The notes under the pieces were generated by a model. That model was not told where the DNA came from and did not search any database. It worked only from the letters and a program-made list of their open reading frames with translations. 64,000 nt of DNA from Iodobacter ciconiae (GTDB lineage: Bacteria; Pseudomonadota; Gammaproteobacteria; Burkholderiales; Chitinibacteraceae), in the NCBI RefSeq assembly GCF_003952345.1, contig NZ_CP034433.1, forward strand, positions 124,001 to 188,000. The letters are read 5' to 3'. A program made the position numbers and the translations under genes. The stretch's first letter is position 1. The number at the start of each line of letters is the position of its first letter. Shown in pieces: positions 56,529 through 64,000 of the stretch.

Positions 56529-57600
56529 AAAGAATTGTGATCAGGCTTTCCGGGTAATCAGCTGCGGGCAGCTTGCGCTGATTGGCCAGCTCTTGTAGCC
56601 AGGGTAGTGCTTCAGGTTCAAATTCAAGCGCTTCACCGTTGGCGTAAACGCGGTCTGATTCATAAAGCACCAATGCTTTAGCATCTATCCGGATGCCGTT
56701 TTCTGCCACTGCTGCGGCAAACTCATCAAAACCGAGTGGATCATCGGGCTGATCATAAAATACATGGGGCTTAGGCTCGGTGAAATAACTGCCTACAAAA
56801 CGCCGGATAGTTTCGTCATTCCAGGTAATGTTTTTCAGCATTTCACCAATTTGCCCAACAAACTCCTTATCTATCTCTGCAGGCGTTCTGGTCGCTTGGC
56901 GATGAGGGTCACTATACATTCCCTCAAGACACATTTCGTCTTGCAGAAACTCTAAGAATTTACCGGCTATTTCCTGGGTTTTTGGCGCTCTGAAGCCGAT
57001 GGAGTACGTCATTCCCGGCTCTATCGCTACGCCGTAATGAGCGTACATTGGTGGCAGATACAGCATGTCCCCGTGCTCGAGCACCCATTCTTGCTCGGGG
57101 TTAAAATCTTTTAATACCCGGATGGGGGCGTCTTCAATAAAGCCGCTGGCGTCATCGCTTGAGATTTGCCAGCGTTTTTTTCCACTTACCTGTAATAAGA
57201 ATACATCGTAAGAATCATAGTGCGGCCCAACTGTTCCACCGGGTGGTGCGTAAGAAATCATCAGATCATCCAGCCTGGTGTAAGGTAGGAAATTAAACTG
57301 ATAAAGTAAATCCTCAGTATGCGGAACCAGATGATTTACATTGCCGACTAATACGGTCCAGTCTGTTTCCGGAAGACGGGAAAATCGTGATGCTCTGAAA
57401 GGGCCGGATTCGGCTTTCCAGCGGCCATCTTTATATTCAATCAGCCTTGATTCCACATCGCGCTGTTGTGCCAGCTCCGTGAGACGGGCGTAGTCGATCA
57501 GCTCGGGAAAGTTGCTCCAGGCATTACGGATTAATAATGGTTTTTTTTGCCAGTAATCTTTTAAAAATTCTTCTGGACTGAGTCCGCCTAAAAGTTGCAT
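56491..57600 (-). CDS. roxA: Ribosomal protein L16 arginine hydroxylase (RoxA/YcfD type)
   Basis: 369 residues from ATG 57600. JmjC/cupin oxygenase: HxD iron motif in GPHYDSYDVFLLQVSGKKRW and the distal histidine around HYGVAIEP. Family members hydroxylate an arginine of L16 using Fe(II) and 2-oxoglutarate. The C-terminal winged-helix-like part is present. The gene is divergent from the Bcp-like gene, with which it overlaps in the extended reading frames only. Confidence 0.88.
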   Translation of the reverse strand: MQLLGGLSPEEFLKDYWQKKPLLIRNAWSNFPELIDYARLTELAQQRDVESRLIEYKDGRWKAESGPFRASRFSRLPETDWTVLVGNVNHLVPHTEDLLYQFNFLPYTRLDDLMISYAPPGGTVGPHYDSYDVFLLQVSGKKRWQISSDDASGFIEDAPIRVLKDFNPEQEWVLEHGDMLYLPPMYAHYGVAIEPGMTYSIGFRAPKTQEIAGKFLEFLQDEMCLEGMYSDPHRQATRTPAEIDKEFVGQIGEMLKNITWNDETIRRFVGSYFTEPKPHVFYDQPDDPLGFDEFAAAVAENGIRIDAKALVLYESDRVYANGEALEFEPEALPWLQELANQRKLPAADYPESLITILYECYEYGYLQLS

Positions 57601-57650
57601 TTTTTGCTCTATAACAGAATGGATTACAGCAATTATCGCATGGAGAACGC

Positions 57651-58118
57651 ATGCTGAACGTTGGAGATAGAGCACCTGATTTTATTTTGTCCGATGCTCA
57701 GATGGAAAATGTGCAATTAGCACAGTTTCGTGGTAAGTCTCACCTCGTGTTGTACTTCTTTAATAAGGATCATACGCCCGGTGGAATTCTTGAGGCCGTT
57801 GAATTTAGCGACCGCTTCGCAGTATTTCGGCAATATGACACAGTTATTCTTGGTGTCAGCATGGATGATTGCTTGTCGCACGAGCAATTTCGAGACGAGC
57901 AGGGCATAGAATTCAATTTACTTGCCGATATTGATTGCAAAGTAAGTCGTCTCTATCACGCTCTGCATGAGTGGGAGGCACATGGCGTGGTAAGATACGG
58001 CATAGACCGTTCCACGTTTGTAATCGATAAGGACGGCGTGATCCGCCATGCGTTTTATCACGTTGTCCCGAAGGGCCATGCGGCGGAAATTCTTAAACTC
58101 GTGAAACAGCTAGGGTGA
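57651..58118 (+). CDS. Bcp/AhpC-TSA-like thioredoxin-fold protein lacking the peroxidatic cysteine
   Basis: 155 residues of the peroxiredoxin Bcp fold (GDRAPDFILSDAQ; LVLYFFNKDHTPGGILEAVE). In active Bcp the segment reads TPGCTxEAC; here both cysteines are replaced (TPGG and EAVE). Two other cysteines (DDCLSHE, DIDCKVS) are at non-canonical positions. It is 5 bp before slyD, so they probably share a transcript. Peroxidase activity by the usual mechanism is not expected. Confidence 0.8.
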   Translation: MLNVGDRAPDFILSDAQMENVQLAQFRGKSHLVLYFFNKDHTPGGILEAVEFSDRFAVFRQYDTVILGVSMDDCLSHEQFRDEQGIEFNLLADIDCKVSRLYHALHEWEAHGVVRYGIDRSTFVIDKDGVIRHAFYHVVPKGHAAEILKLVKQLG

Positions 58119-58122
58119 ACCC

Positions 58123-58602
58123 ATGCAAATTGCAAAAAATACCGTTGTAACCTTACATTATGAAATGTTCGATGCCTCAGGCAAGCAAATTGACAAAACT
58201 GAAGAGCCGATTGCTTACCTGCACGGAGGTTACGACAATGTCCTGCCTCTGGTAGAAGAAGCACTTGAAGGCAAAAACGTGGGTGATAGCATTGATGTCA
58301 TCATGGAAGCAGAAGACGCTTTCGGTGAACATGATGCAGATTTAGTACGTGAAGAAGAAAAAACTTCGTTTCCGATGGATGTTGAAGCCGGCATGATGTT
58401 TGAAGCCGATGATCCTGAAACCGGCGAAGTATTGTTGTTCCGTGTTACTGAAATCGAAGGCAACCGCGTTGTAGTCGATGCCAATCACCCATTTGCCGGC
58501 ATGACGATTCGTTTTGTTGGTACCGTTTCGGATGTACGTGAAGCGACAGAAGAAGAGCTTGAGCACGGTCACGTGCACGGCGAGCATGGCCATCATCACT
58601 AA
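58123..58602 (+). CDS. slyD: FKBP-type peptidyl-prolyl isomerase SlyD
   Basis: 159 residues: N-terminal FKBP-like domain (MQIAKNTVVTLHYEMFDASG), chaperone insert-in-flap region and a histidine-rich metal-binding tail (HGHVHGEHGHHH). It assists protein folding and nickel/metal delivery. The terminator follows at 58625-58655. Confidence 0.92.
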   Translation: MQIAKNTVVTLHYEMFDASGKQIDKTEEPIAYLHGGYDNVLPLVEEALEGKNVGDSIDVIMEAEDAFGEHDADLVREEEKTSFPMDVEAGMMFEADDPETGEVLLFRVTEIEGNRVVVDANHPFAGMTIRFVGTVSDVREATEEELEHGHVHGEHGHHH

Positions 58603-58624
58603 GATGATTTTGGTTTGATTAAGG

Positions 58625-58655
58625 AAAAAGCGGGCTTAGGTCCGCTTTTTTTGCG
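58625..58655 (+). terminator. Rho-independent terminator after slyD
   Basis: AAAAAGCGG...CCGCTTTTTTT hairpin with T7, 22 bp after the slyD stop. Confidence 0.8.
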
Positions 58656-58988
58656 CCAGCTGCCAGGGCTGATTGTTTTAAACAAGATGATGGGCATTAC
58701 CTTGTACTGTATCGGCGGCGTGATTTTTTGCTCTGGCTCCAGCTGTTCAAACAGCAGCGTGATCGTTTATTAGGCAATTTTTATTTGTGGTGGCATGTGG
58801 GGCGCAGCTGCCAGATACGTGTTGTTTTTATCGCTGCATATTGGGTGATTTGTGTTTTTTTTGGTTTTTTCATTTTGCGGCTGTAATGCTCAAACCGCGT
58901 AAATACTCAGCTTGGCCAAAGCTACTATTTTTTGTGTTTTCCTTGCTGCTTTTCTTGTTCATCCTCTGCTTGCCACATTCCCCGAAAG
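58656..58988. other. Upstream region of nrdA without a clear gene
   Basis: About 330 bp. A 77-residue hydrophobic frame at 58787-59020 lacks a convincing start and runs into the NrdR-like box, so it is probably spurious. No other feature is seen before the boxes. Confidence 0.4.
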
Positions 58989-59036
58989 ACACTAGTATTT
59001 GTGTTAACTCTTCTTGTTGAACACTACATATAGTGT
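58989..59036 (+). promoter_or_regulatory. Two NrdR-like boxes upstream of nrdA
   Basis: ACACTAGTATTTGTGT (58989-59004) and ACACTACATATAGTGT (59021-59036) match the NrdR box ACACwATATATwGTGT, with start-to-start distance 32 bp, about three helical turns, as in known nrd promoters. NrdR would repress nrdA when dNTP/ATP is sufficient. Confidence 0.82.
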
Positions 59037-59059
59037 TTCTCCACAAGAAATCCACAGAA

Positions 59060-59068
59060 TTATCCACA
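59060..59068 (+). promoter_or_regulatory. DnaA box upstream of nrdA
   Basis: TTATCCACA is a perfect DnaA box, with a half-similar AATCCACA just upstream. In E. coli DnaA controls nrdAB, so a similar control is plausible. Confidence 0.6.
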
Positions 59069-59114
59069 GCGAGACGTGCCCACTTAGTCGCACGCGCAAC
59101 TCAATGAGAGCCCT

Positions 59115-61973
59115 ATGACCGATAGCGTTAACACTGCTTTGCACCATAGCAGTTATGCCGATTATAAAACCATTCGCCGCGATGGGTCGGTGGTGCCTTT
59201 TGCGCCAAATAAAATAACCGTTGCAGTGACCAAAACGTTTATCGCCGTGCTCGGCAGTGATGCCGCTGCTAGTGCTGCTGTGCGCCAGAAAGCCATTCAG
59301 TTGACTGAATCCGTTGTATCCGCGCTGATGCGTCGTAAGCCCGAAGGCGGCGCGATTCATATTGAAGATATCCAGGATCAGGTCGAGCTGGCGCTGATGC
59401 GTGCCGGCGAGCACGATGTGGCCCGTGCCTATGTTTTATACCGTGAAGAGCGCAGCAAAGAGCGTCATTCCCGCTTTGAGCCTGAGCATCATCACGAAAT
59501 CAATGTGCTGTACCCGAATGGCAGCAGCCGCCCGCTCGATTTAGCGCAATTAAAAGCGCTGATCGCTTCTTGCTGCAAAGGCCTGGAGGCCACGACCGAT
59601 CAGGCCGCCATGCTGGCTGAAACCTTAAAAAATGTTTACGACGGCGTACCGGCAGAAGAAGTTCGCCGCGCACTGATTATGTCGTCGCGTCAGCTGATTG
59701 AAAAAGACCCTGCGTATAGCTTTGTAACAGCACGCTTACTGCTGAACAATCTGCGCTCTGAAGTCTTGGGTAAAGAAGTGAGCCATGAAGAAATGGCGCC
59801 TAAATATGCCGATTACTTCCCGCAATTTATCAAACGCGGTATCGATGCCGAGCTCTTGGGTGAAAACCTCGCCCAGTACGATTTAGCCAAGCTGGGCGCG
59901 GCGCTGGATCATAACCGCGATTACCAGTTCGGCTACCTTGGCCTGCAAACCCTGTACGATCGTTATTTTCTGCATATCGAAGACACCCGCATCGAGCTGC
60001 CACAAAGCTTCTTTATGCGCGTAGCCATGGGCTTGGCGATGAATGAAATCAACCGCGAAGAGCGCGCGATCGAGTTCTACAACGTATTGTCTAGTTTCGA
60101 TTTTATGAGTTCGACCCCAACGCTGTTTAATGCCGGCAGCCGTCGCAGCCAGCTTTCCAGCTGCTACCTCTCTACCGTTTCTGACGATTTGGAAGGCATT
60201 TACGAAGCGCTGAAAGAAAACGCGCTCTTGTCTAAATATGCCGGCGGTTTGGGTAACGACTGGACGCCGGTGCGATCCCTCGGCAGCCATATCAAGGGCA
60301 CCAACGGCAAGTCTCAAGGGATTGTGCCTTTCTTAAAAGTAGTCAACGACACTGCCGTAGCAGTTAATCAGGGCGGCAAGCGTAAGGGTGCGGTATGTGC
60401 TTACCTTGAAACCTGGCACGCAGATATCGAAGAATTCCTGGAAATGCGTAAGAACACCGGGGATGACCGCCGCCGCACGCATGATATGAATACGGCCAAC
60501 TGGATTCCTGATCTATTTATGAAGCGCGTGATGCAAGGCGGCGAGTGGACATTATTCAGCCCGTCCGAAGCGCCTGATCTGCACGATAAGTTTGGCCAAG
60601 ATTTTGAAAAAGCCTATGTAGCCTACGAAGCGAAAGCCGCGCGTGGCGAAATGAAAACTGCCAAGAAGATTGCTGCGCTGGGCCTGTGGCGCAAGATGCT
60701 TTCCATGCTGTTTGAAACCGGCCACCCGTGGATGACCTTCAAAGATCCTTGCAATATTCGCAGCCCGCAGCAACACGTAGGCGTGGTGCACAGCTCGAAT
60801 CTATGTACAGAAATCACCCTGAACACTAACGAGAACGAAATTGCGGTATGTAATCTGGGTTCGGTGAATCTGGTTAACCATATTAAAAATGGCGAGCTCG
60901 ATACCAATAAACTGGCACGCACCATCAAAACAGCAATGCGCATGCTGGATAACGTGATCGACATTAACTTCTACCCGGTGCGTAAAGCGCGTGAATCCAA
61001 TCTGAAGCATCGTCCGGTAGGTATGGGCATTATGGGCTTTCAGGATTGCTTGCATATGCTGCGCCTGCCTTATGGCTCGGATGAGGCAGTTGAGTTTGCC
61101 GATGTTTCGATGGAAACCGTGGCTTACCACGCTTACTGGGCGTCCACCGAGCTTGCGCAAGAGCGCGGCACTTACCCAAGCTATAAGGGCAGCTTGTGGG
61201 ATCGCGGTGTATTGCCACAGGATTCGATTAAATTACTGGCACAAGAGCGCGGTGGCTATCTGGAAATGAATACCGGCTCCAGCCTGGATTGGACCCAGCT
61301 GCGCGAGCGCGTTCGTGTGCATGGTATGCGTAATTCAAACTGCCTGGCGATTGCGCCAACCGCCACCATTGCCAACATCATCGGTGTATCGGCGTGTATC
61401 GAGCCAACGTACCAAAACTTGTTTGTGAAATCGAACCTGTCGGGTGAGTTCACCGTGGTGAATGAATACCTGGTGCGCGATCTGAAAGAGCGTGGTCTGT
61501 GGGATGAAGTGATGATCTCTGATCTGAAATTCTTTGACGGCTCGGTATCTAAAGTAGAGCGCATCCCGCAAGACCTGCGTGATCTCTACGCCACAGCATT
61601 TGAAGTGGATCCAAGCTGGCTGGTTGAATGCGCATCGCGCCGCCAGAAGTGGATCGATCAGGGCCAGTCGCTCAACCTGTATCTGGCTGGTGCATCGGGC
61701 AAAAAGCTGGATGAGTTGTACAAACTGGCGTGGCTGCGTGGCCTGAAAACCACCTACTACCTGCGCACCATGGCCGCTACCGCAGCAGAAAAATCCACCG
61801 GCAGCGGTGGCGAGTTGAATGCCGTGCCAGTGAATGGCGGCTACAGCAGCACAGCAGCCGTTGCAGGCAGCACCGCAGCAGAGCCAGTGATGGCCGCAAT
61901 CGACGCAGCATTACCTGCAACCGATATGAAATTCTGCTCGATTGATAATCCTGAGTGCGAGAGCTGCCAGTAA
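59115..61973 (+). CDS. nrdA: Class Ia ribonucleoside-diphosphate reductase, alpha subunit
   Basis: 952 residues, the long form with two N-terminal ATP-cone regions (YKTIRRDGSVVPFAPNKITV; HEINVLYPNGSSRPLDLAQL). Active-site segments: NAGSRRSQLSSCYLS, LCTEITLNTNENEIAVCNLG and a C-terminal cysteine pair (CSIDNPECESCQ). It reduces ribonucleotides to deoxyribonucleotides with NrdB and is activated/inhibited by ATP/dATP. No nrdB follows within the window: the next genes are adenine deaminase and a lipoprotein. Confidence 0.95.
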   Translation: MTDSVNTALHHSSYADYKTIRRDGSVVPFAPNKITVAVTKTFIAVLGSDAAASAAVRQKAIQLTESVVSALMRRKPEGGAIHIEDIQDQVELALMRAGEHDVARAYVLYREERSKERHSRFEPEHHHEINVLYPNGSSRPLDLAQLKALIASCCKGLEATTDQAAMLAETLKNVYDGVPAEEVRRALIMSSRQLIEKDPAYSFVTARLLLNNLRSEVLGKEVSHEEMAPKYADYFPQFIKRGIDAELLGENLAQYDLAKLGAALDHNRDYQFGYLGLQTLYDRYFLHIEDTRIELPQSFFMRVAMGLAMNEINREERAIEFYNVLSSFDFMSSTPTLFNAGSRRSQLSSCYLSTVSDDLEGIYEALKENALLSKYAGGLGNDWTPVRSLGSHIKGTNGKSQGIVPFLKVVNDTAVAVNQGGKRKGAVCAYLETWHADIEEFLEMRKNTGDDRRRTHDMNTANWIPDLFMKRVMQGGEWTLFSPSEAPDLHDKFGQDFEKAYVAYEAKAARGEMKTAKKIAALGLWRKMLSMLFETGHPWMTFKDPCNIRSPQQHVGVVHSSNLCTEITLNTNENEIAVCNLGSVNLVNHIKNGELDTNKLARTIKTAMRMLDNVIDINFYPVRKARESNLKHRPVGMGIMGFQDCLHMLRLPYGSDEAVEFADVSMETVAYHAYWASTELAQERGTYPSYKGSLWDRGVLPQDSIKLLAQERGGYLEMNTGSSLDWTQLRERVRVHGMRNSNCLAIAPTATIANIIGVSACIEPTYQNLFVKSNLSGEFTVVNEYLVRDLKERGLWDEVMISDLKFFDGSVSKVERIPQDLRDLYATAFEVDPSWLVECASRRQKWIDQGQSLNLYLAGASGKKLDELYKLAWLRGLKTTYYLRTMAATAAEKSTGSGGELNAVPVNGGYSSTAAVAGSTAAEPVMAAIDAALPATDMKFCSIDNPECESCQ

Positions 61974-62009
61974 GATTTTGTTTCATCTGAATAAGCGCTA
62001 ATTCCAGAA

Positions 62010-62047
62010 CCACAGAGAACACGGAGAGCACAGAGCCCCACAGATAA
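62010..62047. repeat. ACAGAG/ACGGAGA-type dispersed repeat after nrdA
   Basis: ACCACAGAGAACACGGAGAG then CACAGAG, the same family as in the hom-thrC spacer (11692-11730 and 11835-11875). Confidence 0.55.
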
Positions 62048-62217
62048 ATAGTGGGTATCGTGATCTCGGTATTTCTGGTTTTATTGCGTGATTGAATTTA
62101 TAGATTGGCAGGGTTTTGCTCAGCAATCCTAAGCTTGATGGGATGTGTTTTTCAAGTTTACCCGTAGTTTAAATAAATTTTGCTATCGCTGTACTGGGCT
62201 ATGAATTTCTGTGAAAA

Positions 62218-62422
62218 CACGCCGAGTGGGGAACAAGCGGGGCGGGGGAGTGGTCAATTGCTGTTTGAGCGAAGCAAGTTGACGCGGCGCCGCTGTCCGC
62301 AACAATGGGATTTTGTGTTTTAGAGATCGCCTTCTTTGCGTATTAGGATTTCTGGCAAAGCAAAAATCAAATACTTTGCGGGGGATTCCCGCAGCAAAAT
62401 TACCGTGCCGCAGGCACATAAA
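62218..62422 (+). repeat. Large dispersed GC-rich repeat, copy C (diverged)
   Basis: Begins CACGCCGAG and ends CCGTGCCGCAGGCAC, with GCCTTCTTTGCG and GGGGGATTCCCGCA inside, the same order of landmarks as copy B at 9808-10027. It lies between nrdA and the adenine deaminase start. Confidence 0.65.
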
Positions 62423-62435
62423 CCTTGAGAGTCAA

Positions 62436-63464
62436 ATGACCGAAGCCCTACACCCTGTCGATCAACTGATCCTCGCCTTACCTAAAACCGAGCTGCATCT
62501 GCATATCGAAGGCACTTTAGAGCCTGAAATGATGTTCGAGCTGGCGCAAAAAAATGGCATTACTCTGCCTTACGCCAATGTTGAAGAAGTTCGTGCTGCG
62601 TATTCCTTTGATAATCTGCAATCGTTTTTAGATTTGTACTATGCCGGTGCCAGCGTGCTGGTGACCGAAGAAGATTTCTACGATCTGACCTGGGCCTATT
62701 GCGAGCGCGCTTATAGTGACCATATTGTGCATATCGAGATCTTTTTTGATCCGCAAACGCATACCGCGCGCGGTATTGATATTGGCACGGTGATTTTTGG
62801 CATTACCCGCGCCCTGCAAGATGCCACTGATAAACTGGGCATTAGCTCCAGGCTGATTCTGTGTTTTTTGCGTCATTTATCCGAAGCCGATGGTCAGGCT
62901 ACTCTGGAAGCAGCGCTGCCTTACCTCGCGCAAATCGATGGCGTGGGCTTAGATTCCAGCGAGCTGGGCCATCCGCCTGCCAAATTTCAGAAACTATTCA
63001 AACGCTGCCGCGATCTGGGCCTGCCTGCCGTGGCCCATGCCGGTGAAGAAGGCCCTGCCTCCTATATCACCGAGGCCCTGGATCTTTTGGGCGCTGCGCG
63101 TATTGATCATGGTGTGCGCTGCACCGATGATGCCGCCTTAGTGGTGCGCCTTGCCACCGAGCGTATTCCACTAACGGTTTGCCCGCTCTCCAATTTAAAG
63201 CTCTGCGTGGTGGACGATTTAGCCAAACATAATCTGCGTAATTTGTTGGCAGCAGGCCTGTGCGCCATGGTGAATTCGGATGATCCGGCGTATTTTGGTG
63301 GCTATCTTAATGCTAATTTACTTGCTTGCCGTGCCGCGCTGGATTTATCTGCCAGCGAGGTCATCCAATTGATTAATCACAGTTTTGAGGCCTCCTGGCT
63401 ACCGGATGCAGACAAAGCGCGCTGGCGTGCCGAAGTTTTACGTATTGCCTGTATCGCCAAATGA
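62436..63464 (+). CDS. Adenine deaminase (adenosine deaminase superfamily)
   Basis: 342 residues from ATG 62436. Metal ligands ELHLHIEGT (HxH), VAHAGEEGP, and RIDHGVRC; catalytic acid region NSDDPAYFGG. The motif DSSELGHPPAKFQKLFKRC is typical of the adenine-specific branch, which makes hypoxanthine plus ammonia, rather than adenosine. It is the purine salvage neighbour of nrdA. Specificity is inferred from motif only. Confidence 0.82.
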   Translation: MTEALHPVDQLILALPKTELHLHIEGTLEPEMMFELAQKNGITLPYANVEEVRAAYSFDNLQSFLDLYYAGASVLVTEEDFYDLTWAYCERAYSDHIVHIEIFFDPQTHTARGIDIGTVIFGITRALQDATDKLGISSRLILCFLRHLSEADGQATLEAALPYLAQIDGVGLDSSELGHPPAKFQKLFKRCRDLGLPAVAHAGEEGPASYITEALDLLGAARIDHGVRCTDDAALVVRLATERIPLTVCPLSNLKLCVVDDLAKHNLRNLLAAGLCAMVNSDDPAYFGGYLNANLLACRAALDLSASEVIQLINHSFEASWLPDADKARWRAEVLRIACIAK

Positions 63465-64000
63465 GCATGCTTAGCCGATGTTTGCAAGCTGTAGCCGGGA
63501 TTGCCAGTGCCTTGGTGGCGGCATGCAGCTCACAGCCCGCTATGCAAATTGAAAACGGCCGACTTATTCCTCCCTCAGGGCATGGTTATGTGGTGCTGTC
63601 TTTAAGCTTGCAATCTTTGTCATCAGATCAGGCGCAATTACAAGTGGTATTGGCCGGGGCAGACAGCAAGCACAGCCTGCGCGCCGATATCAGCCGCGAT
63701 GTGATCAGCGGGCCAGATACCGAAACACGCGGGCGCTTATGGGTTTTACCGCTGGCGGCGGGTAACTACACGGTGAGTGAAGCGTGGGGAGAATGGGCGG
63801 TAAAAGGATCGAACGGCAGGGGTGCTCAGCCGCACTTTAAAATAGCGCGGCCGTTTCAAATTGCCGCTGGTGAAGTGCTGTACCTGGGCGAGATCAACGC
63901 CCAGCTTAATTTTGCCCCGGCCCTGAGTTATAGCGATCAGACGCCGCGTGATTTTTATCAACTGAAACAGTGGGGCGTGCAGGATATCAGCAGCATTAAT
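63461..64000 (+). CDS. Lipoprotein of unknown function (3' truncated by window edge)
   Basis: 180 codons visible, from ATG 63461, which overlaps the adenine deaminase stop (ATGA). A lipoprotein signal (lipobox VAACS near residue 22) precedes a beta-rich domain. No stop is reached before base 64000. I recognise no family. Confidence 0.7.
   Translation, partial: MSMLSRCLQAVAGIASALVAACSSQPAMQIENGRLIPPSGHGYVVLSLSLQSLSSDQAQLQVVLAGADSKHSLRADISRDVISGPDTETRGRLWVLPLAAGNYTVSEAWGEWAVKGSNGRGAQPHFKIARPFQIAAGEVLYLGEINAQLNFAPALSYSDQTPRDFYQLKQWGVQDISSIN

Noticed and set aside
58787..59020. 77-residue frame before nrdA
   Set aside because: It overlaps a clear regulatory region with NrdR-like boxes and lacks a credible start.

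Overview
The window reads as a chromosomal segment of a betaproteobacterium, most likely Neisseriales (Chromobacteriaceae, for example Iodobacter or Chitinibacter relatives). This is inferred from the alaA-hom-thrC cluster, the class Ia nrdA with two ATP-cones, a SlyD with a histidine-rich tail, the one-piece tmRNA with tag ANDNNYALAA, and GC-moderate housekeeping genes. No species call can be proven from the sequence alone. Housekeeping blocks alternate with AT-rich accessory blocks full of IS elements.

Region by region. 1-7.8 kb: an amino-sugar uptake locus with the end of a BadF-type N-acetylglucosamine kinase, a GntR/NagR-type regulator, two paralogous sugar-binding proteins, two permeases and a UgpC/MalK-type ATPase, closed by a terminator. 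7.9-10.2 kb: a small zinc-ribbon protein, an HNH nuclease between 25-bp direct repeats, and large dispersed repeats in inverted orientation. 10.2-16.5 kb: thrC, hom and alaA (one minus-strand group), an Mth938-like protein and a frameshifted gltS. 16.6-22.2 kb: a broken istB, an IS3-type element, an unknown membrane protein, an orphan HlyD adaptor and nested IS remnants. 22.2-26.4 kb: a tannase-like esterase and a tandem pair of periplasmic solute-binding-like proteins.

26.5-33.9 kb is the most striking part, an RNA-repair island. rtcR (minus) lies divergent to rtcB, a COG3541-type nucleotidyltransferase and rtcA, with a near-perfect sigma54 promoter in front of rtcB. Converging on it is a second operon: a 12-codon leader ORF with a strong Shine-Dalgarno, rtcB2, prfH (ATGA overlap) and a small low-molecular-weight-phosphatase-like gene. 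Together they encode two RNA ligases, a 3'-end cyclase and a release factor for damaged ribosomes.

34-52.3 kb is a contact-weapon region: a phage portal remnant, a PAAR/Tae4-like amidase/Tai4-like immunity set, a PAAR-metallopeptidase gene split by a nonsense codon, an Rhs protein with a variable C-terminal toxin and its putative immunity gene, and an array of seven small secreted cysteine-containing paralogs. Two apparently identical IS3-family copies in the same orientation bracket 12.2 kb of it; the right copy interrupts one small secreted gene and truncates a nuclease-like gene.

52.6-64 kb returns to housekeeping: tmRNA, gph with a partial duplicate of its own 5' end, ubiG, a small repeat-containing lipoprotein, a DUF7931-like gene, roxA, a Bcp-like protein without its catalytic cysteines, slyD, nrdA behind two NrdR-like boxes and a DnaA box, an adenine deaminase and the start of a lipoprotein gene that runs off the end.
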